Positions 1 through 11,850 of a stretch of DNA of 61,052 bases are shown here, in pieces. Within the stretch, counting starts at the first letter, position 1, and each line of letters begins with the position of its first letter. The stretch is from Phaeoceros laevis (Eukaryota > Anthocerotophyta > Anthocerotopsida > Notothyladales). The notes under the pieces are model-generated. The model saw only the letters and a program-made list of their open reading frames with translations, was not told where the DNA came from and did no database searches. Where the stretch lies: contig JBNGIQ010009025.1 of the NCBI GenBank assembly GCA_049999765.1, positions 1 through 61,052 of the forward strand, in the 5' to 3' direction. The translations under genes and the position numbers were made by a program.

Positions 1-1104
1 GACTGGTTTAATAGGAGGGCGAGGGCCACTTGGTCAGAGACAACATTGGTGTTAGAGGAAACTTTTTCTCCCTCAACATCAATGATAGCCGCCAAGGCAG
101 GCTGCAGTTTCTGCTAATTTGAGCATGGCAGCATGACAGTTGTCTTTTACCTTTGAGTGAGCTGGTGGGAGTTGTTTCATAGATGACCTATGAGCTACAG
201 GTATCAAGCATGCTTAGCATCTGATAGGGCCACGTTTACAGGTTTAGAAAAAGCTGGCATTTCGTCGTACGTGTGCCCTTCCTCAGAAAAACTATGTGGC
301 CTTGGTGTGTCCTTAAGAAAGTCTTACACAGCATTGCACTCTTAAAACGGAATGGAAGGCACAAGGACTGCAGGACATGGAGTTTTTCACAACTTACCAG
401 GAAGGCATATGCCAGTAGCATAACATCATATGTGCTACAATCTGATAGGATGGCAGGAAGCCGCCGTCAGAGAGTCCTGGTCAGCAGTCTTTGTAAGGGC
501 AAGTTGAGATCTGCAATATCGCGAGCTTTTTATCACTTGGAGGCATCAGAATGCCATGTTTGGGCCCTGTGCAATGTATTGCCAGCCCAGTCATGTGATG
601 ATGGAAGTAACATGTGATTCCCAAATCAGTTATTCTGGTGCTGACCCATTATGGTAGCCCAAGTATGCATTCCTTGTCCTGTCGGACTGGCCATCCTTGT
701 TTTGAAAACAAACACTTGGCAGTTGTGTGCTGCAGACCGTAAAGGTGCCAGCACCACGCTTGTTGTAACGAAACATAGGTTTGTTACGACTGATTAGCGT
801 ATTATGCTATATAAATACTCATCCCTTTGTCATTATGGAAAACTCCATAAAATGTTGCAGGAAGGCTCAAAAAAAGCTGTAAGACAAGCATCTGATACCT
901 GAAAAAATGCTCTTACGAATAGCCATGAGTAACTGCTAGTTGAAGCTAACAATGGCGGGCATTCAGTATATGAAAAGCCAAAACTTTGCAAAGCATAAAC
1001 AAGCAAAACAAGGTAAGCTTCAAGATTCAATTCTAACACACATTTTGGCAGTATGAACTGGTCATACATACTAAAGAGAACACACATGCACAACCCAGGA
1101 ACAC
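1..1104. other. No recognisable gene
   Basis: Open frames here are short and show no codon structure or motif I recognise, on either strand. No RNA gene or terminal repeat was seen. It reads as intergenic or intronic DNA of a gene lying off the left edge. Confidence 0.4.
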
Positions 1105-1325
1105 CAGGTGTGTGTGTGTGTGTTTATTTGAGGAGGTTATCGGCCCCATAGAGGGTCTCACCCTACCCCATCAAGGGCACCCGCAAGCGGACGGGTACAG
1201 TAGTTTTTACGAGTACAGTAGGTTGGTATGAGAGGGCCCCGAGAGGGTCAAACACACAACCTCCCTTTCCCCAACCCCAATGCTCTACCAATTTACTACT
1301 TCCCCAAGCTAACTTGTTGTTAGTT
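1105..1325 (-). repeat. tRNA-derived SINE
   Basis: Read on the minus strand, a tRNA-like head carries a pol III A box (TTGGTAGAGC, plus coordinates 1282-1291) and about 30 bases later a B box (GTGTTTGACCCTC, 1243-1255). A tRNA-unrelated body follows and the element ends in a (CA)n tail (TG run at 1109-1122 on plus). This layout is that of a plant tRNA-derived SINE. It does not fold as an intact tRNA, so it is not called a tRNA gene. Exact ends and target duplications were not resolved. Confidence 0.6.
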
Positions 1326-1696
1326 TTGAAACTTATAAACCTTTTAACCCTTAAAGGCCCGAGATTCTTTCGCGTTAAAAACGCACGTACGAAACCTCCA
1401 TTGTGACGGGTGGAATCTGATTCCATGGGCCCCGACCCATTATCCCAAACCTAGCCCCGAGGCTGCGTAAACTTTTGAGCCGCCTAATTCTGAGCCTCGC
1501 CAAGCTCCGAGCCTGCATAATATTCCGAACCTCCGATTCGACCGGGAGAGAGGAAGGGAAGCTGCTGCTCTGTCCATGAGGATTGTCATCCCAGTCAATC
1601 CTCAGGGAAGAGCTGCCATTTTTGAAAACTTGCCTGAGCGGATGCATAACTGCTTCATACATGCTGTTGTTGCCATCGATGTTAGAAATTAGCTCC

Positions 1697-1819
1697 CTAA
1701 GGATTGTCTGGGATGACAACTCCTCGTGGCTTGGGAGCAGCTAGCAATTGGGCCCTCGCGGTTGCTCCCGCCACCAATGCCCAATCCTTGATAAGCTTGG
1801 CATCTGCATCAGTCGCCAT
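1697..1819 (-). CDS. Short hypothetical reading frame
   Basis: A 40-codon frame starting at a methionine (MATDADAKL...) and ending at 1697 is followed in another frame by a 114-codon frame reaching 1375 (starts MSSQTILREL). Together they could be the first exon(s) of a minus-strand gene or a frameshifted remnant. No family is recognised and no start context or splice site decides the matter. Confidence 0.2.
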   Translation of the reverse strand: MATDADAKLIKDWALVAGATARAQLLAAPKPRGVVIPDNP

Positions 1820-2155
1820 CGCTCGATCGATTAGAATACAAGAAATCACAGAAAACGATCGCGGCGATCGTCGGATCACCCTGGAGAATGAGTGCAAGTA
1901 GTGCCAAGTCGTGCCAAGTCGGAAAAATAGTGACCCGAGCATACCTTGGCTCGGAATTAGTTAGATCCCGGGTCACCAGTCCAGGATAACCACTATGGTC
2001 ATGATGCCCTTGTGTAGTTATCCAGTCTACTAATCATGGGTTAGAAAACTAACTTGTAGTACACATACGTATAATATAGGCTTTTATAACATACGTGAAT
2101 AAAATATTATATAATTTTTTTTACTCATAAAACCAGGTTAGAAACTTGGTAGTAG

Positions 2156-2183
2156 CCCAACTGACCACAAGTGGTCAGTTGGG
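2156..2183. repeat. Perfect 13-bp inverted repeat
   Basis: The arms CCCAACTGACCAC and GTGGTCAGTTGGG are exact reverse complements separated by two bases. It lies just outside the larger foldback at 2194-2283 and may be part of the same hairpin-forming repeat. Confidence 0.8.
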
Positions 2184-2193
2184 CCGTTAAGGG

Positions 2194-2283
2194 TTAACCG
2201 ATTTGAACTTTTTTAAACGGTTTGACTCATTTAAAAAAGTCTTAAATGGGTCAAACCGTTAAAGAAAGTTCAAACCAATTAAA
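2194..2283. repeat. Foldback (MITE-like) inverted repeat
   Basis: The left arm reads GGTTAACC..TTTGAACTT..AAACGGTTTGAC and the right arm TCAAACCGTT..AAGTTCAAACC..GGTTTACC, so nearly the whole 90 bases can pair with itself. AAACGGTTT and TCAAACCGTT are the strongest pairing blocks. No transposase is linked to it. A foldback MITE or the terminus of a larger element is the simplest reading. Confidence 0.5.
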
Positions 2284-2428
2284 CGGTTTACCCTCGACCG
2301 GATTACCCTAATCTAAAAGGGTCACCGACCGGATTACCTCAAACTAAAAGGGTCAAACAACCTTTTTCAAACTGGTCAAATTCCCAGCCTGCATGGAATA
2401 GATTCAGGTTTCTCTTTGTGAAGAACCA

Positions 2429-2528
2429 NNNNNNNNNNNNNNNNNNNNNNNNNNNNNNNNNNNNNNNNNNNNNNNNNNNNNNNNNNNNNNNNNNNNNNNN
2501 NNNNNNNNNNNNNNNNNNNNNNNNNNNN
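2429..2528. other. Assembly gap (100 N)
   Basis: Exactly 100 N, the conventional placeholder for a gap of unknown size. Frames reported through it are not real. Confidence 0.99.
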
Positions 2529-2841
2529 AAACTAGCATTCTTGCAAGCAGCTGCAATTGTTTTTGTCTACCATACGCTGACCTTGCAAAATGTGTGCAGC
2601 ATGCACTGAAGAAAGTGCTCTTGCACACCAAATGAGGGTGCCTCGAAATGCATATGCACATGGGAGGGAAGCTTCTACAAACCAGGGGTTTTTACCGTCG
2701 TCTCAATATTGTATGTGGCAGGAGTCACAAATGGCAGCATGGCATCACTCTCAAGCTGCTACTAGCATGGGGGTCTTCTGACTTGGTGTACAAAATGTCC
2801 CAAGTTCCTAATATAGTACCTCCTACTCCATCATCACAGGA

Positions 2842-3621
2842 ATGTCCACCACCTCTTCTCAACCAAAAAAAAGGAGGGGTACAAGAAAGTCCATTAGCTC
2901 AATCACTTCACAAGTAGATGAAAACAAGGCCGACAAAAAATGGGATCAGTATGAACTCGAAGTTCCGGTTGATGCTTGCACGGAAGATGTGCACAAGTAT
3001 TCTAATGCCACTGCAAAGGTGCAAGCTACTCCTGCTGATGCTCGCTAGAGTCATGTTTCAGCTGTATGTGCAAGTCAGGGTGTGTACAGGACCTCGAGGT
3101 AGTGTAAGGACAAATGGGAGTCATTGAATACAGAATTCAATAAAATCTGCGATTGGGAAAGACCAGGCCACAACTCTAGCAGATCCACATACTGGAATAT
3201 GGAGAAGAGTGAGCGAGAAGCACAAAAACTACCCAAGTCTTTCATCAGATCTCTTTACAATGCTATGTATTCCTTTTGTTGTAACAAGTCAGTTAGTGCT
3301 AATGGCACAGTGGACACTAGCAATGTGACCCAAGAGGGTCCTACTGTTGAGGCCAATAGTGATGAAGTAGATGCTAACGTGCAGTCAGAATTGTTTGGGG
3401 ACAAAGCTAGGGTCGGTGCAGCAACCATCATAACCACTGGTGGCAAGAAGAGAAAGCTGAAGAACGAGTCAGCAATTGCTAGTTTGGTGCCTCTGCTACT
3501 AAAAAATCACGCAGCTCAAATAGAGGCAAGCAAGCAAGCCGAAGAACAAAGAAAGGTTAGGCATGAGGAAGCCTTGCAGTTTGAACGCGAGAAGATGAAA
3601 ACAAATGCAAGCGGCAAGTAG
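2842..3621 (+). pseudogene. Myb/SANT-like (trihelix-type) protein remnant
   Basis: One forward frame runs from about 2842 to the stop at 3621 with in-frame stops at 3046-3048 and 3100-3102. After the second stop comes a block typical of Myb/SANT-like domains of plant trihelix and PIF/Harbinger accessory proteins: CKDKWESLN, then ICDWERPGHNS, then TYWNMEKSERE. An acidic linker and a basic KKRKLK patch follow. The C-terminus is a charged coiled coil (QAEEQRKVRHEEALQFERE), as in that family. The two stops might mark a short intron (an AG lies just before CKDKW) but no convincing donor was seen, so decay is preferred. It may have been the DNA-binding partner of a PIF-type transposon. Confidence 0.5.
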
Positions 3622-3775
3622 CACGGTCAGGGGGGTCGCTTTCGCGCCTCATAATGTCATAAATAGCCGGTTACAAGGGTTACAAAACACCTTTTTTGTG
3701 TGTAGCTTTCACAAAATATTTTTTTTCAAGTCCTCCTTTTTATTGCATATGGTACTCGAGGTCCTCTACCTCCTC

Positions 3776-3875
3776 NNNNNNNNNNNNNNNNNNNNNNNNN
3801 NNNNNNNNNNNNNNNNNNNNNNNNNNNNNNNNNNNNNNNNNNNNNNNNNNNNNNNNNNNNNNNNNNNNNNNNNNN
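3776..3875. other. Assembly gap (100 N)
   Basis: Exactly 100 N of unknown true size. Flanking sequences do not match each other. Confidence 0.99.
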
Positions 3876-4866
3876 ACCGGACGCGAGAACTCAAGCCACC
3901 TGCTTTCGTCGGTGACGGGCCACGAGGTGTTTGAGTTCACAAGGTGTTTGAGTTCGCGTGGGCGGAAACCCTTGATGCCGTTGCTCTGACCTTCACGCTT
4001 GCGCCGCCACCCCGAATCCATCGCCAGCAGCACGACTCTCGTGCCTCCGCTGGTCTGTCCCTGCATCGCCTGATGCTTGCACCCGAGTTGCACGGGTTGT
4101 CTACATTGTCATGCTATGCATACTCATCGTGGGCATTGGTTGTTATGCTAGGTGAGATGGCCAGAGGGGGAACGCCAAGGCGTGGCGCTGGGAGCTCTAC
4201 TGCTCGAGGTGGACATGGAGGTGGCAGAGGTTCGGCACGCAGCCCCTCCTAGCATGTCTCCAAGGTCAGTCGCCCGGCGGGAGAAGAAGAGGCTGTACAT
4301 GCGAGGGTACCGGGCTAGGGCATCCACGGAAGAACCCACACCTAGGCCTACGGCGCCATCCCTTGTCCAGCCTGTAGCATGCTGCCCGCCTCGAACTGCA
4401 TTTTCGCCGGAAACATCCCTCCCAACAGCTCAGCCCGTGCGACACAGGTCCGTGGAGGAGCGCATGTCTGCCTTACGAGCATCTTGGGGAAGTAGCGAGG
4501 TTGGGTGTACCGATAATTGATGAAAACGAGTTCACTGTCACCCACTTCCCACTTTTGAGAAAAATCTGTGCACTATGAGCAGTTCACCACACAAAAAGTA
4601 ACCTGCAATCTCAGGTGCATCAAACACGATTGAGCCACGCATCCTGGCGGCTTCAAATTTTTATTTTGGATCTTCCATGCCTGTCAAACACCCAAGGTGC
4701 TGCACTGGTTTGCACTGGTTGAAAAGCTTACTAGCTTATGCATGATATCGGTGCACCCAACCTCGCTACTTCCCCTTGGCGGCGTGCTTCGCAACGGAGG
4801 AGACAACGGCTCAAGCAAGGTGCCAATGCAGACTCTACACCAATCCCTGCAACAGGGGCAACATAG
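3876..4866. other. No confident gene
   Basis: Two overlapping GC-rich forward frames (3944-4252 and 4152-4520) encode Arg/Gly/Ala/Pro-rich peptides without recognisable domains. The only clear structure is the 29-bp inverted repeat listed separately. Confidence 0.35.
4486..4775. repeat. Inverted repeat pair, 29 bp, 1 mismatch
   Basis: The segment at 4486-4514 (GGGGAAGTAGCGAGG...) recurs as its reverse complement at 4747-4775 with one mismatch in 29, separated by about 230 bases. Both arms would encode GSSEVGCTD if read in the matching frame, so they may be two inverted fragments of one repeated coding sequence or the ends of a small element. Confidence 0.7.
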
Positions 4867-7807
4867 TTGGCGTTGGGCAGTGACACGCGTACAAGGTTTC
4901 AGGCATCCAAAATGTGGAGTCTCTTCCAAGAGGCAAATGGCGCTTTCTGCCTTGAGCATCAGGCTAAGATTTTGGAATTCTTCTACAAGTCCAGTCACAT
5001 GGATGGTATCCCGGGGGTTCAATTTCTACAATTTAAGCAAGCTCGAACGATTGCCTTGGGTTTTGAGAACCTGCGGAACAACCTGCAAATTGATAAGGGT
5101 GCTCACACCAAGGATCACAGACAATGCCGGCATGCAGTCCTCAATACTATGGTTGGCCCGGAAACGTAGGAGAACAGATTGCAAAGAGCTACTGCAGCTG
5201 TTATGCGCCTTCATCATAGAAACATTAGCAAGTGCGTCCAAGCAAAGTTGTTGGGGGGAACGCAGTTGGCTGAACTCCTATGGACTGGCCCTCCCAGAAA
5301 GAAACGGTCAAATGCTCTGACTCCAGATTGTGTGGCTGATGTTCTGCAATTTTGGAGCTCCACCACATCGGTTTGGTTGAATACCAAAGACCTCCGGTAT
5401 TGGACTGCTGCAGACATCGGTGACTGGGACAAGAGGCCAATCCAATTCTTGCAGACTACGCAGGTTAGCCATCATTTTGATTGTTATGATCATGAGTTCT
5501 AGAGCTGTGAATTATTTCTGAACCCTAAACTCACTTGGTGCTTCAGCTGTGGATACTTTGTGTTGGACATTGTGGTACATTGATATGCTGTTGCTGCTGT
5601 GTTGTTGTACTGTCGGGGCTTTGCAGGTGAGCTCACCTAGTGTTTGAGCTGTGGATACTTTGTGTTGGACACTGTGGTACATTGATATGCTGCTGCTGCT
5701 GTTGTGTTGTTGTACTGTTGGGGTGTGGCCTGCACTAGAGCAGCATTGTGGTGTGCAGTGTACGGTGGTGTGCTGGCACTGTTGTGTTGTGGGTGTCTAC
5801 TATGGGGGACTGCTGATGTTGTGCTGCAGACTAGTCCAGTAAGTACTCGTGTGGTGTTTGCAAGCAACAACATCCGGAGCATAAGATAGGCCAACGAGCA
5901 TTTGAGACCCTCAAACCATCCTACATTCGTGCAGTGAAGGACATTGAGCGCAATGTGTGTTGTTGTCGCTACCACGTTGAAATACTTATGCTAAAGGATG
6001 CTGTGAATGCCATGTGTGGCAATGGGTCCACAACTCATCCAGGTCATGCATGCCAATGTACTTGTGAAGATGTATGTCGGCCCCCACAGCAAGTCATGAC
6101 TTGTGAGTTGCCACCAGGTTTTGCAGCTGAGGAGCAGCCAAGTGTTGACATACCTATTAGGTGTGAGGCAACAAAACACAGCACTTTTCCTACTCTCAGT
6201 GTTGTGTGTGACAAAGGGGACGATGAGTGGCACGATATAAAATGCCTGCGTGGTGAGTGTAGTAGCTGCGGTATTCAGAAGTTGAAAGTCTATCCCATGG
6301 AAGGAAATGATGCCCTCCCTTCAGAAGCACATGTAAAATGGCAGAAATTTGGGTATGAGACTGTAGGTGTTAACAAGCATGCGCAGCCTAGGAAGAAGCT
6401 TGTACTGCAGCGAAAAGATACTCCACCAGCTGCTCTTATTGCTGAATTAAAGAGCAAGTTGCTCCCTTTTTTGTTGCACAACTTTACGGCCAAATGGCAA
6501 GATGTTGAATTCAAAAAGGCTTTGCTAACTCTTCCATATGATACTGTTCTTTTTGTTAAGGACTACTCTGAGAACTACACCATGCAGCCACAAAATGAGA
6601 TCCAACCTGAGCACTGGGTCCAACAGCAGGTCACTTCGCTTGTACACATCTTTTGGTGGCAGGTGAGGGTGACAGCAGAGGAGGCTGAAGCTGGCGATAC
6701 AAGGATCAGGAAGTGTTTCAACTTTTACATATCGGATGATAAAAGTAAGGATCATGACAGTGCCTTTGTGCAGCATGCATTGGACTTGAACTTAGAATGG
6801 ATGCACGCACATGGAATCTATCCCAAACAACACTGGGTTTGGTCAGATGGTTGTGCGGCACAATTCAAGTGTGCTACAGCGTTCTCCTATGTTGCTAAGT
6901 ATCCAAGTATTTCAGGTGGTATCACTATGACTTGGTCTTTTTTTGGGTCTGGACATGGAAAAGGCGAGCACGATGGTGCAGGTGCTATTGTGAAGTCAGA
7001 GTTGAGGCTGGAAGAGCTGAAGTCCGATGAGCGCACATTGAAGTCAGCGAAGGAGGTTGTTGCTTTTTTTAAGGCCAAAATTACAGTTGGTGCTACATCA
7101 ACCTTCGCATCACGACAGGCCAAGGCATCAAGAGTTCACAGAGAGTTCTGGCTCATAGGCAAGGACGAGTAAATAGACGACAATCCATGGGTTGGAAGAC
7201 AATAAAAGGGACGCAGAAACTTCACTCTGTGCGGGGTAGAGATCCAAACAACCCTTGTGCATTGGAAGTGCGTGACTTTGCATGCTTTTGTGAAGGCTAC
7301 TGTGCATATGAGCCACATAGATGTGTGAACAAGGACAGGGTAGGCAATTGGAGGGCTGTCACTTTGGAACAAACTGAGGATCTTGCTGCCCATGAGCCTG
7401 AACCTGTGGACACCCTGGCTGATGCCATGGCATTGGAAAAAGGGGATGATGCTGATATGCTTTCAGAGTGTGTTGAGATAGGAGATCACTTTGCTGTTAA
7501 AGCTTGTGAGGACAACGGCAAGGCTAGGGAGTTCTTCATTCTCAAGTGCACAGCTCTGAAGTATACAATACATGAGCCTATGGCAGATCCATGGAATCAC
7601 GAGCAAGTCTGGGAAGCTGGGACAACCCTCATTGAAGGAACCTTCTACAATCAGTACAGCAATTCACAGCAGCTGTATGTTTTGATGGATGATAGTCCAC
7701 CAGGAGTGATTGAATCCCACCTGGTCAGGTATGTGAAGTTCCCATGGAGGCAACAAGGCGAATGGACAAAGGTTCACCAACCTACAAGTTACCAAATGTT
7801 GCCTTAG
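4867..7807 (+). pseudogene. D-D-D type transposase-like gene (degenerate)
   Basis: Exon 1 (about 4867-5462) ends at a good donor, CAG/GTTAGC, but has an in-frame stop at 5167-5169. Exon 2 starts near 5835 and runs openly to 7172: a Cys/His-rich stretch (RNVCCCRYH), then VKDYSENY (Asp codon about 6561), WSDGCAAQFK (about 6840) and GSGHGKGEHDGAG (about 6950). These three blocks match a family of transposase-like proteins found in animal and algal genomes with DYxENY, SDGxxxQ and HGKGxxDGxG motifs, presumably carrying the acidic catalytic triad. The frame then shifts near 7169. The C-terminus continues to 7807 with a CFCEGYC..C zinc-ribbon-like motif that in this family follows directly. I cannot assign the superfamily with confidence; Sola-like is a guess. 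No terminal repeats were found. Confidence 0.6.
5545..5723 (+). repeat. Tandem duplication inside transposase intron
   Basis: About 75 bases starting AGCTGTGGATACTTTG at 5545 are repeated with few changes from 5647. Both units end in GTTGTTGTACTGT and lie within the intron between exons 1 and 2 of the transposase-like gene. Confidence 0.7.
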
Positions 7808-7809
7808 AT

Positions 7810-9172
7810 GTGTGCCGGCATGCTTGTGAGCAGTGGACTGACTTTGACGGAACATCGTGAAGGCATGTGGTTCAGAGGTAGTGGTAAGACAACAATGCCA
7901 GTAATTGTTGGTAGTTGTTACAACACTTGACTGCTTTTCAGTGTGTTAATTAGGCTCTTCTATGTCGTTTCTTCCCAACTTCTGCAAACATGAACAACAC
8001 TGGCAGCCAAGGTTTTTATGATTGCAACATCTGAAGCAAATGCATGAATGATGTGCCGAACATGTGCACCAATGGACAGGTAAAACATGAACTCTGTTTT
8101 TTGTGCATGTTGTTTTACTGGATCTGCTGGCTGAATGTGCTGCGACGGGCAGCTACCACTTGCTGTGTGGTATGGGGTTCAACTCCCTTTTGCATTCAAC
8201 AATCACTTTCCATGATTCCTATTTTTTCAGCACCGTTCAAAAGTGCAGATTGTTTCTATTTCTAGCCTGCCTGCATGTATGCAGGTGGCACTACATAGTT
8301 GCAGGTAGCAAGTATACTAAACAGGGAGATGTCACACCGACAACTCAAGTATCCAAGTGTGACATATCCCTGCAAACAAAATGCATCTCTCGCACACAAC
8401 TACAAGTTGCACTATGCAAATTCCCGATGCACCAAGGTTGTTGGCCACTTGTCCAAAACTTGGCTTGCTACTATACCAAAGCAAACAGCAAAGCAGCCTC
8501 AGTGCATGTACATATACCACAAAAAATTGACAATCCTGGTAACATAGCTGCCGACATATATATGCAGAAGGCTCGACATCCAACTTGCTTGAAGTTCCCG
8601 TCGGCACTTCTGCGTAGGAACTGTAGGTGATGTGCAAAAATGTCAGCCAATGGACTGTGGAAGGGGTAGCTTGAAGCAATGCACTATGCAAAATCTCAGC
8701 GTGCAACAGTCCCCTACACAGGTGAGAACACCAACCAGCACCACCTACACAGCTCATGCAATGTCACACAACACTTTGCACTGCCGCTGCAATGTCCCAC
8801 AGCGAAGACACAATGCACAACACCGCTTGGACACTAAAAACACTGGGCACCCAATGCCAAAGACTTGTCACACAACACTTCGCACTGCCGCTGCAATGTC
8901 CCACAACAAAGACACAATGCACAACACCACTTGGACACTGTCACCCCACAGTCCAACACTATGCAGCAGTACTTACATCAGCAACACCAAGCAACAGCCA
9001 TTCAGTGAACTGCACTGACTTCACTGTACATGTAATGCAACACACTCTACCCACACATGCAACCACTACTGCAGCCAGTGACCGGGTACTAAATTGCTGT
9101 CAACACACAACATTAAAAGGAACAAGGCAGAGAGTGATGAGAAAAAAGAAGTAGCACTTACAAGTGTTCTAT
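7810..9172. other. Repeat-like spacer without recognised gene
   Basis: No conserved coding signal was found. The region is low in complexity, rich in ACAACAC/TGCAATG words, and contains the 73-bp direct repeat listed separately. It may be the 3' flank of the transposase-like element. Confidence 0.4.
8763..8939 (+). repeat. 73-bp direct repeat
   Basis: Positions 8763-8835 and 8867-8939 match with about four differences (shared core CACTGCCGCTGCAATGTCCC). The period is 104 bases. Confidence 0.8.
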
Positions 9173-9173
9173 C

Positions 9174-11573
9174 TCACTTAATCAGCCTCTTGCGAACTTT
9201 GGAGCTTTTCTTCATCACTTGAGACAGTGAGACGGATTTTGTGGGCCGATTTGCATCGGGATTGTCATCTGTGACCAGAGAAGCAGCTGTTGCCATAGAT
9301 GTGGATGCTTCCTTTCTCTCTGTGGCCTTCTCTCTGTGGCCAGCATTTGCAGATGGTGAAAATGGAATAGTGGCTACATGCTTCCGCTTGCTCAGCCGCT
9401 TGCCTTGGGATGGAGTCACATTCATGGCTTCAGGTGGAGGAACTTCTGCATTTTCACTCACAGTGTCAGCCTTCCATGGCCTTCCCCTTTTTTTCTGACC
9501 AACTAATGGAGCAGGCTCCAGCACCTGCACCTCCTGGATGCCTTCTCCAGCAATATCGGTCTCGGCAACTTCCTCTGTGAAACCCAACACATCCATAGCA
9601 ATCATGAGTAGGTCGTCTCCTGTGAGTGTGATTTCTAGAGCGGGTACATATTGAACTGCCTGGCTAATTAGAGCATCTGAAGTGACATGCGAACCTTGGG
9701 AACTCTCGGAAATGACTGAGTCATGTTGTTGGGCCAAAGGTGGATTTGACTCCTCTGCTGGTGCATGTGAGGCAGCAGCCACTTCACGTGTTCCATTATT
9801 CTCAACCTGCCCTCCAAAAGCAGCACTAGACTGCTCCCGGCCACAAACCCTACAACTGCAGCTGTTGAATTTAAAGGACTACTAACACCATGCATAGCAG
9901 CTTGCTCGATGGGCCCTTCAAGAGCCTGATGGAGAGTATCTGGGCCCACAACCTCGGTTGCAGCATCTGTGGAGGACTCAAGAATGTCAAACTTCTCACA
10001 TTCTTTGAGATAATCAGCTGTAAATGGGGAAAGCCGACCAAAAGGAGAATTGTAACCTGAACTTGCTGGCTTGGACTCAGACAAAGTGATTTGACCAGGG
10101 GAATGAGCAGGCCTAGGGCTTCCAGCTGGGGAATCGCCACGTTCTTCATCTGATAGTTGCCAATCTTCATCATTTTCTTGCCCGGCTGAGTTTGGAGCAA
10201 CCTTTGGTGGAGAAATTGGTTGTGGCCGCTGCAGTCGGGAGTACTCCTCATCAGCCACGCTCTTAGGTGTTGTAGCAGGCACAGCTACTGGTTCCGTTTG
10301 AGAGCACTGGTTGCTAAGCGGCGAAGCCCCCAGAAGAGCCGAAACCCTAACCTGCGTGGCATGATTCTGTTTGGCCTCATGCCAAACTTTTGTTTTGACC
10401 TCCAACTGTGTTTTGAGGGCTCGCACGCTACTGATGTCCACCGGACGAGCAGCTCGTGCTAGCTCCAGCTGCTCTGCGACCTGGACCACTGCACTACGGG
10501 CTGTGGACTGGCAACCTCATTAGCTAAGACTTGGACTACCGTATCACCTATAAAAGAGTCTAAACCAGTTGCCGTTGTTGAAACTTGGAAGGGGGCCCCT
10601 TGGCGACAGAGGCTAGGAGACCCCACTCCCTGGCAAGCTTGTTGCAGCCTCGGGCATGGACTGTAGTGGTGCAGTAGCAGGATGGAGGTCCCAGGAAGGA
10701 GCAACTGAGGCTGAGCTGGAAGAAAGCTTGTAAGTTTTTTGCAACAAGGGCCTCCTGGCTGGAAGATTCCGAGCTCGTCCACCCTTCTTCTCCTTCACAA
10801 ATGTCTCCCAGTCTGGTCGGATTTTCCATTGCCTGAACTGGTTAGCAAGCACATGCTTTGCGTACACAAACCAGTTGATCTCCTCTTCGTGCCTCGCCCA
10901 CAACATAAAACACCAAGCAAATGTTGTAGGCATGTTCTTGGAGTTGAGAAGAACCTTTCCGTAGAGTCTGAAGTAAAGGTCCTCAATGTCCTCCTTCTCC
11001 TTAGCCGTCAAGTTCTCCATATCATCGGGGCACTAGAGATACCTCCCACCTTCGGGAGGTCCAAAGAGGGAGTCAACTGCTTTGCTTCCATGAATTTTTT
11101 TGTACTTGTTGAGAATGCGAACACTGGTCTTCAAGTCTAACCCAGTGGAAGGCAAGCCCATGAACTCCAAGAAGAACTCGTCTGCAGCGTCCCATTCCAA
11201 GATACCCAGAGGCGGTGGTGGGGCAAATCCACCTCGGCGGCATGGGTTGGCAACTCCCGATGCAGCAGCCTTCTCGGGGACCTCGGGGAGATCGGGCTCT
11301 CGAGCTGAGGCAAGGTCGTCCTCACTGCTGACCTCCTCAATCAGAACCTGCCTGCGCAGCTTCCCAGGCTTTCCAAGAGTGTCCTTTTTCCCATTCCTTC
11401 CAAGAGTGTCCTTTTGGATTTCGTGCAGGGCGGCCACTTGCGGGAGGCCTTCTCTGTCGGGTACCGGGCTCGGGCTTCGGTTTTTTGAACTTAACAAGCG
11501 GGGCATGCTTACCACCTAGCGCCATGTCTGCAAAACAGAGCGTGATTAGAAATGCAAACGAATCTGGGCGCAT
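9174..11573 (-). pseudogene. Unrecognised AT-hook-like gene, frameshifted
   Basis: Reading on minus, coding-like sequence passes through several frames: 11515-11033, one TAG, then the same frame 11020-10613; a middle part 10782-10459 in a second frame; 10489-9668 back in the first; and 9782-9174 in a third. Visible traits are a basic/Pro-rich N-terminus, an acidic EEVSSEDD patch, an aromatic helical block (AWCFMLWARHEEEINWFVYA), a Ser/Pro-rich linker, an AT-hook-like QKKRGRPWK motif and a basic end (KKSSKVRKRLIK). That suggests a nuclear DNA-binding protein. No known family is recognised. Some frame changes could be introns, but the TAG and several shifts without good splice sites favour decay. 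It may belong to the neighbouring transposon. Confidence 0.4.
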
Positions 11574-11617
11574 GAGCTTAAGCTGATCAATACGAGACCA
11601 TACTTACCGCAAACAAA

Positions 11618-11712
11618 GCTGAGCAACGTGTTCCGGGAAGATTCAGGCAGTCGCGAGGGTACTAAGCGAGCTGAGCAACGTGTTCCCGGAAGATTCAGGT
11701 CGCGAGGGTAAG
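11618..11712 (+). repeat. Tandem repeat, about 50 bp x 2
   Basis: GCTGAGCAACGTGTTCC followed by a GGAAGATTCAGG..TCGCGAGGGTA block occurs twice in direct tandem, with one small indel. Confidence 0.75.
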
Positions 11713-11850
11713 CGCATTAGCTATTGGCGGTGCCTTCCAGAAGTTCTCGGCCAGCCACCGCGCGGGACGGGAGGCATGCGCCGGGCACTGGCGGGGAACC
11801 TCGACAATAATGTCGTTAGGGCCGCCACAACAGTTGGCGGCCTAGGACCG

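Noticed and set aside
4152-4520. 122-codon frame MRWPEGERQG.. as a gene
   Set aside because: GC-rich low-complexity peptide, no domain, overlaps another frame of equal quality and contains an inverted-repeat arm.
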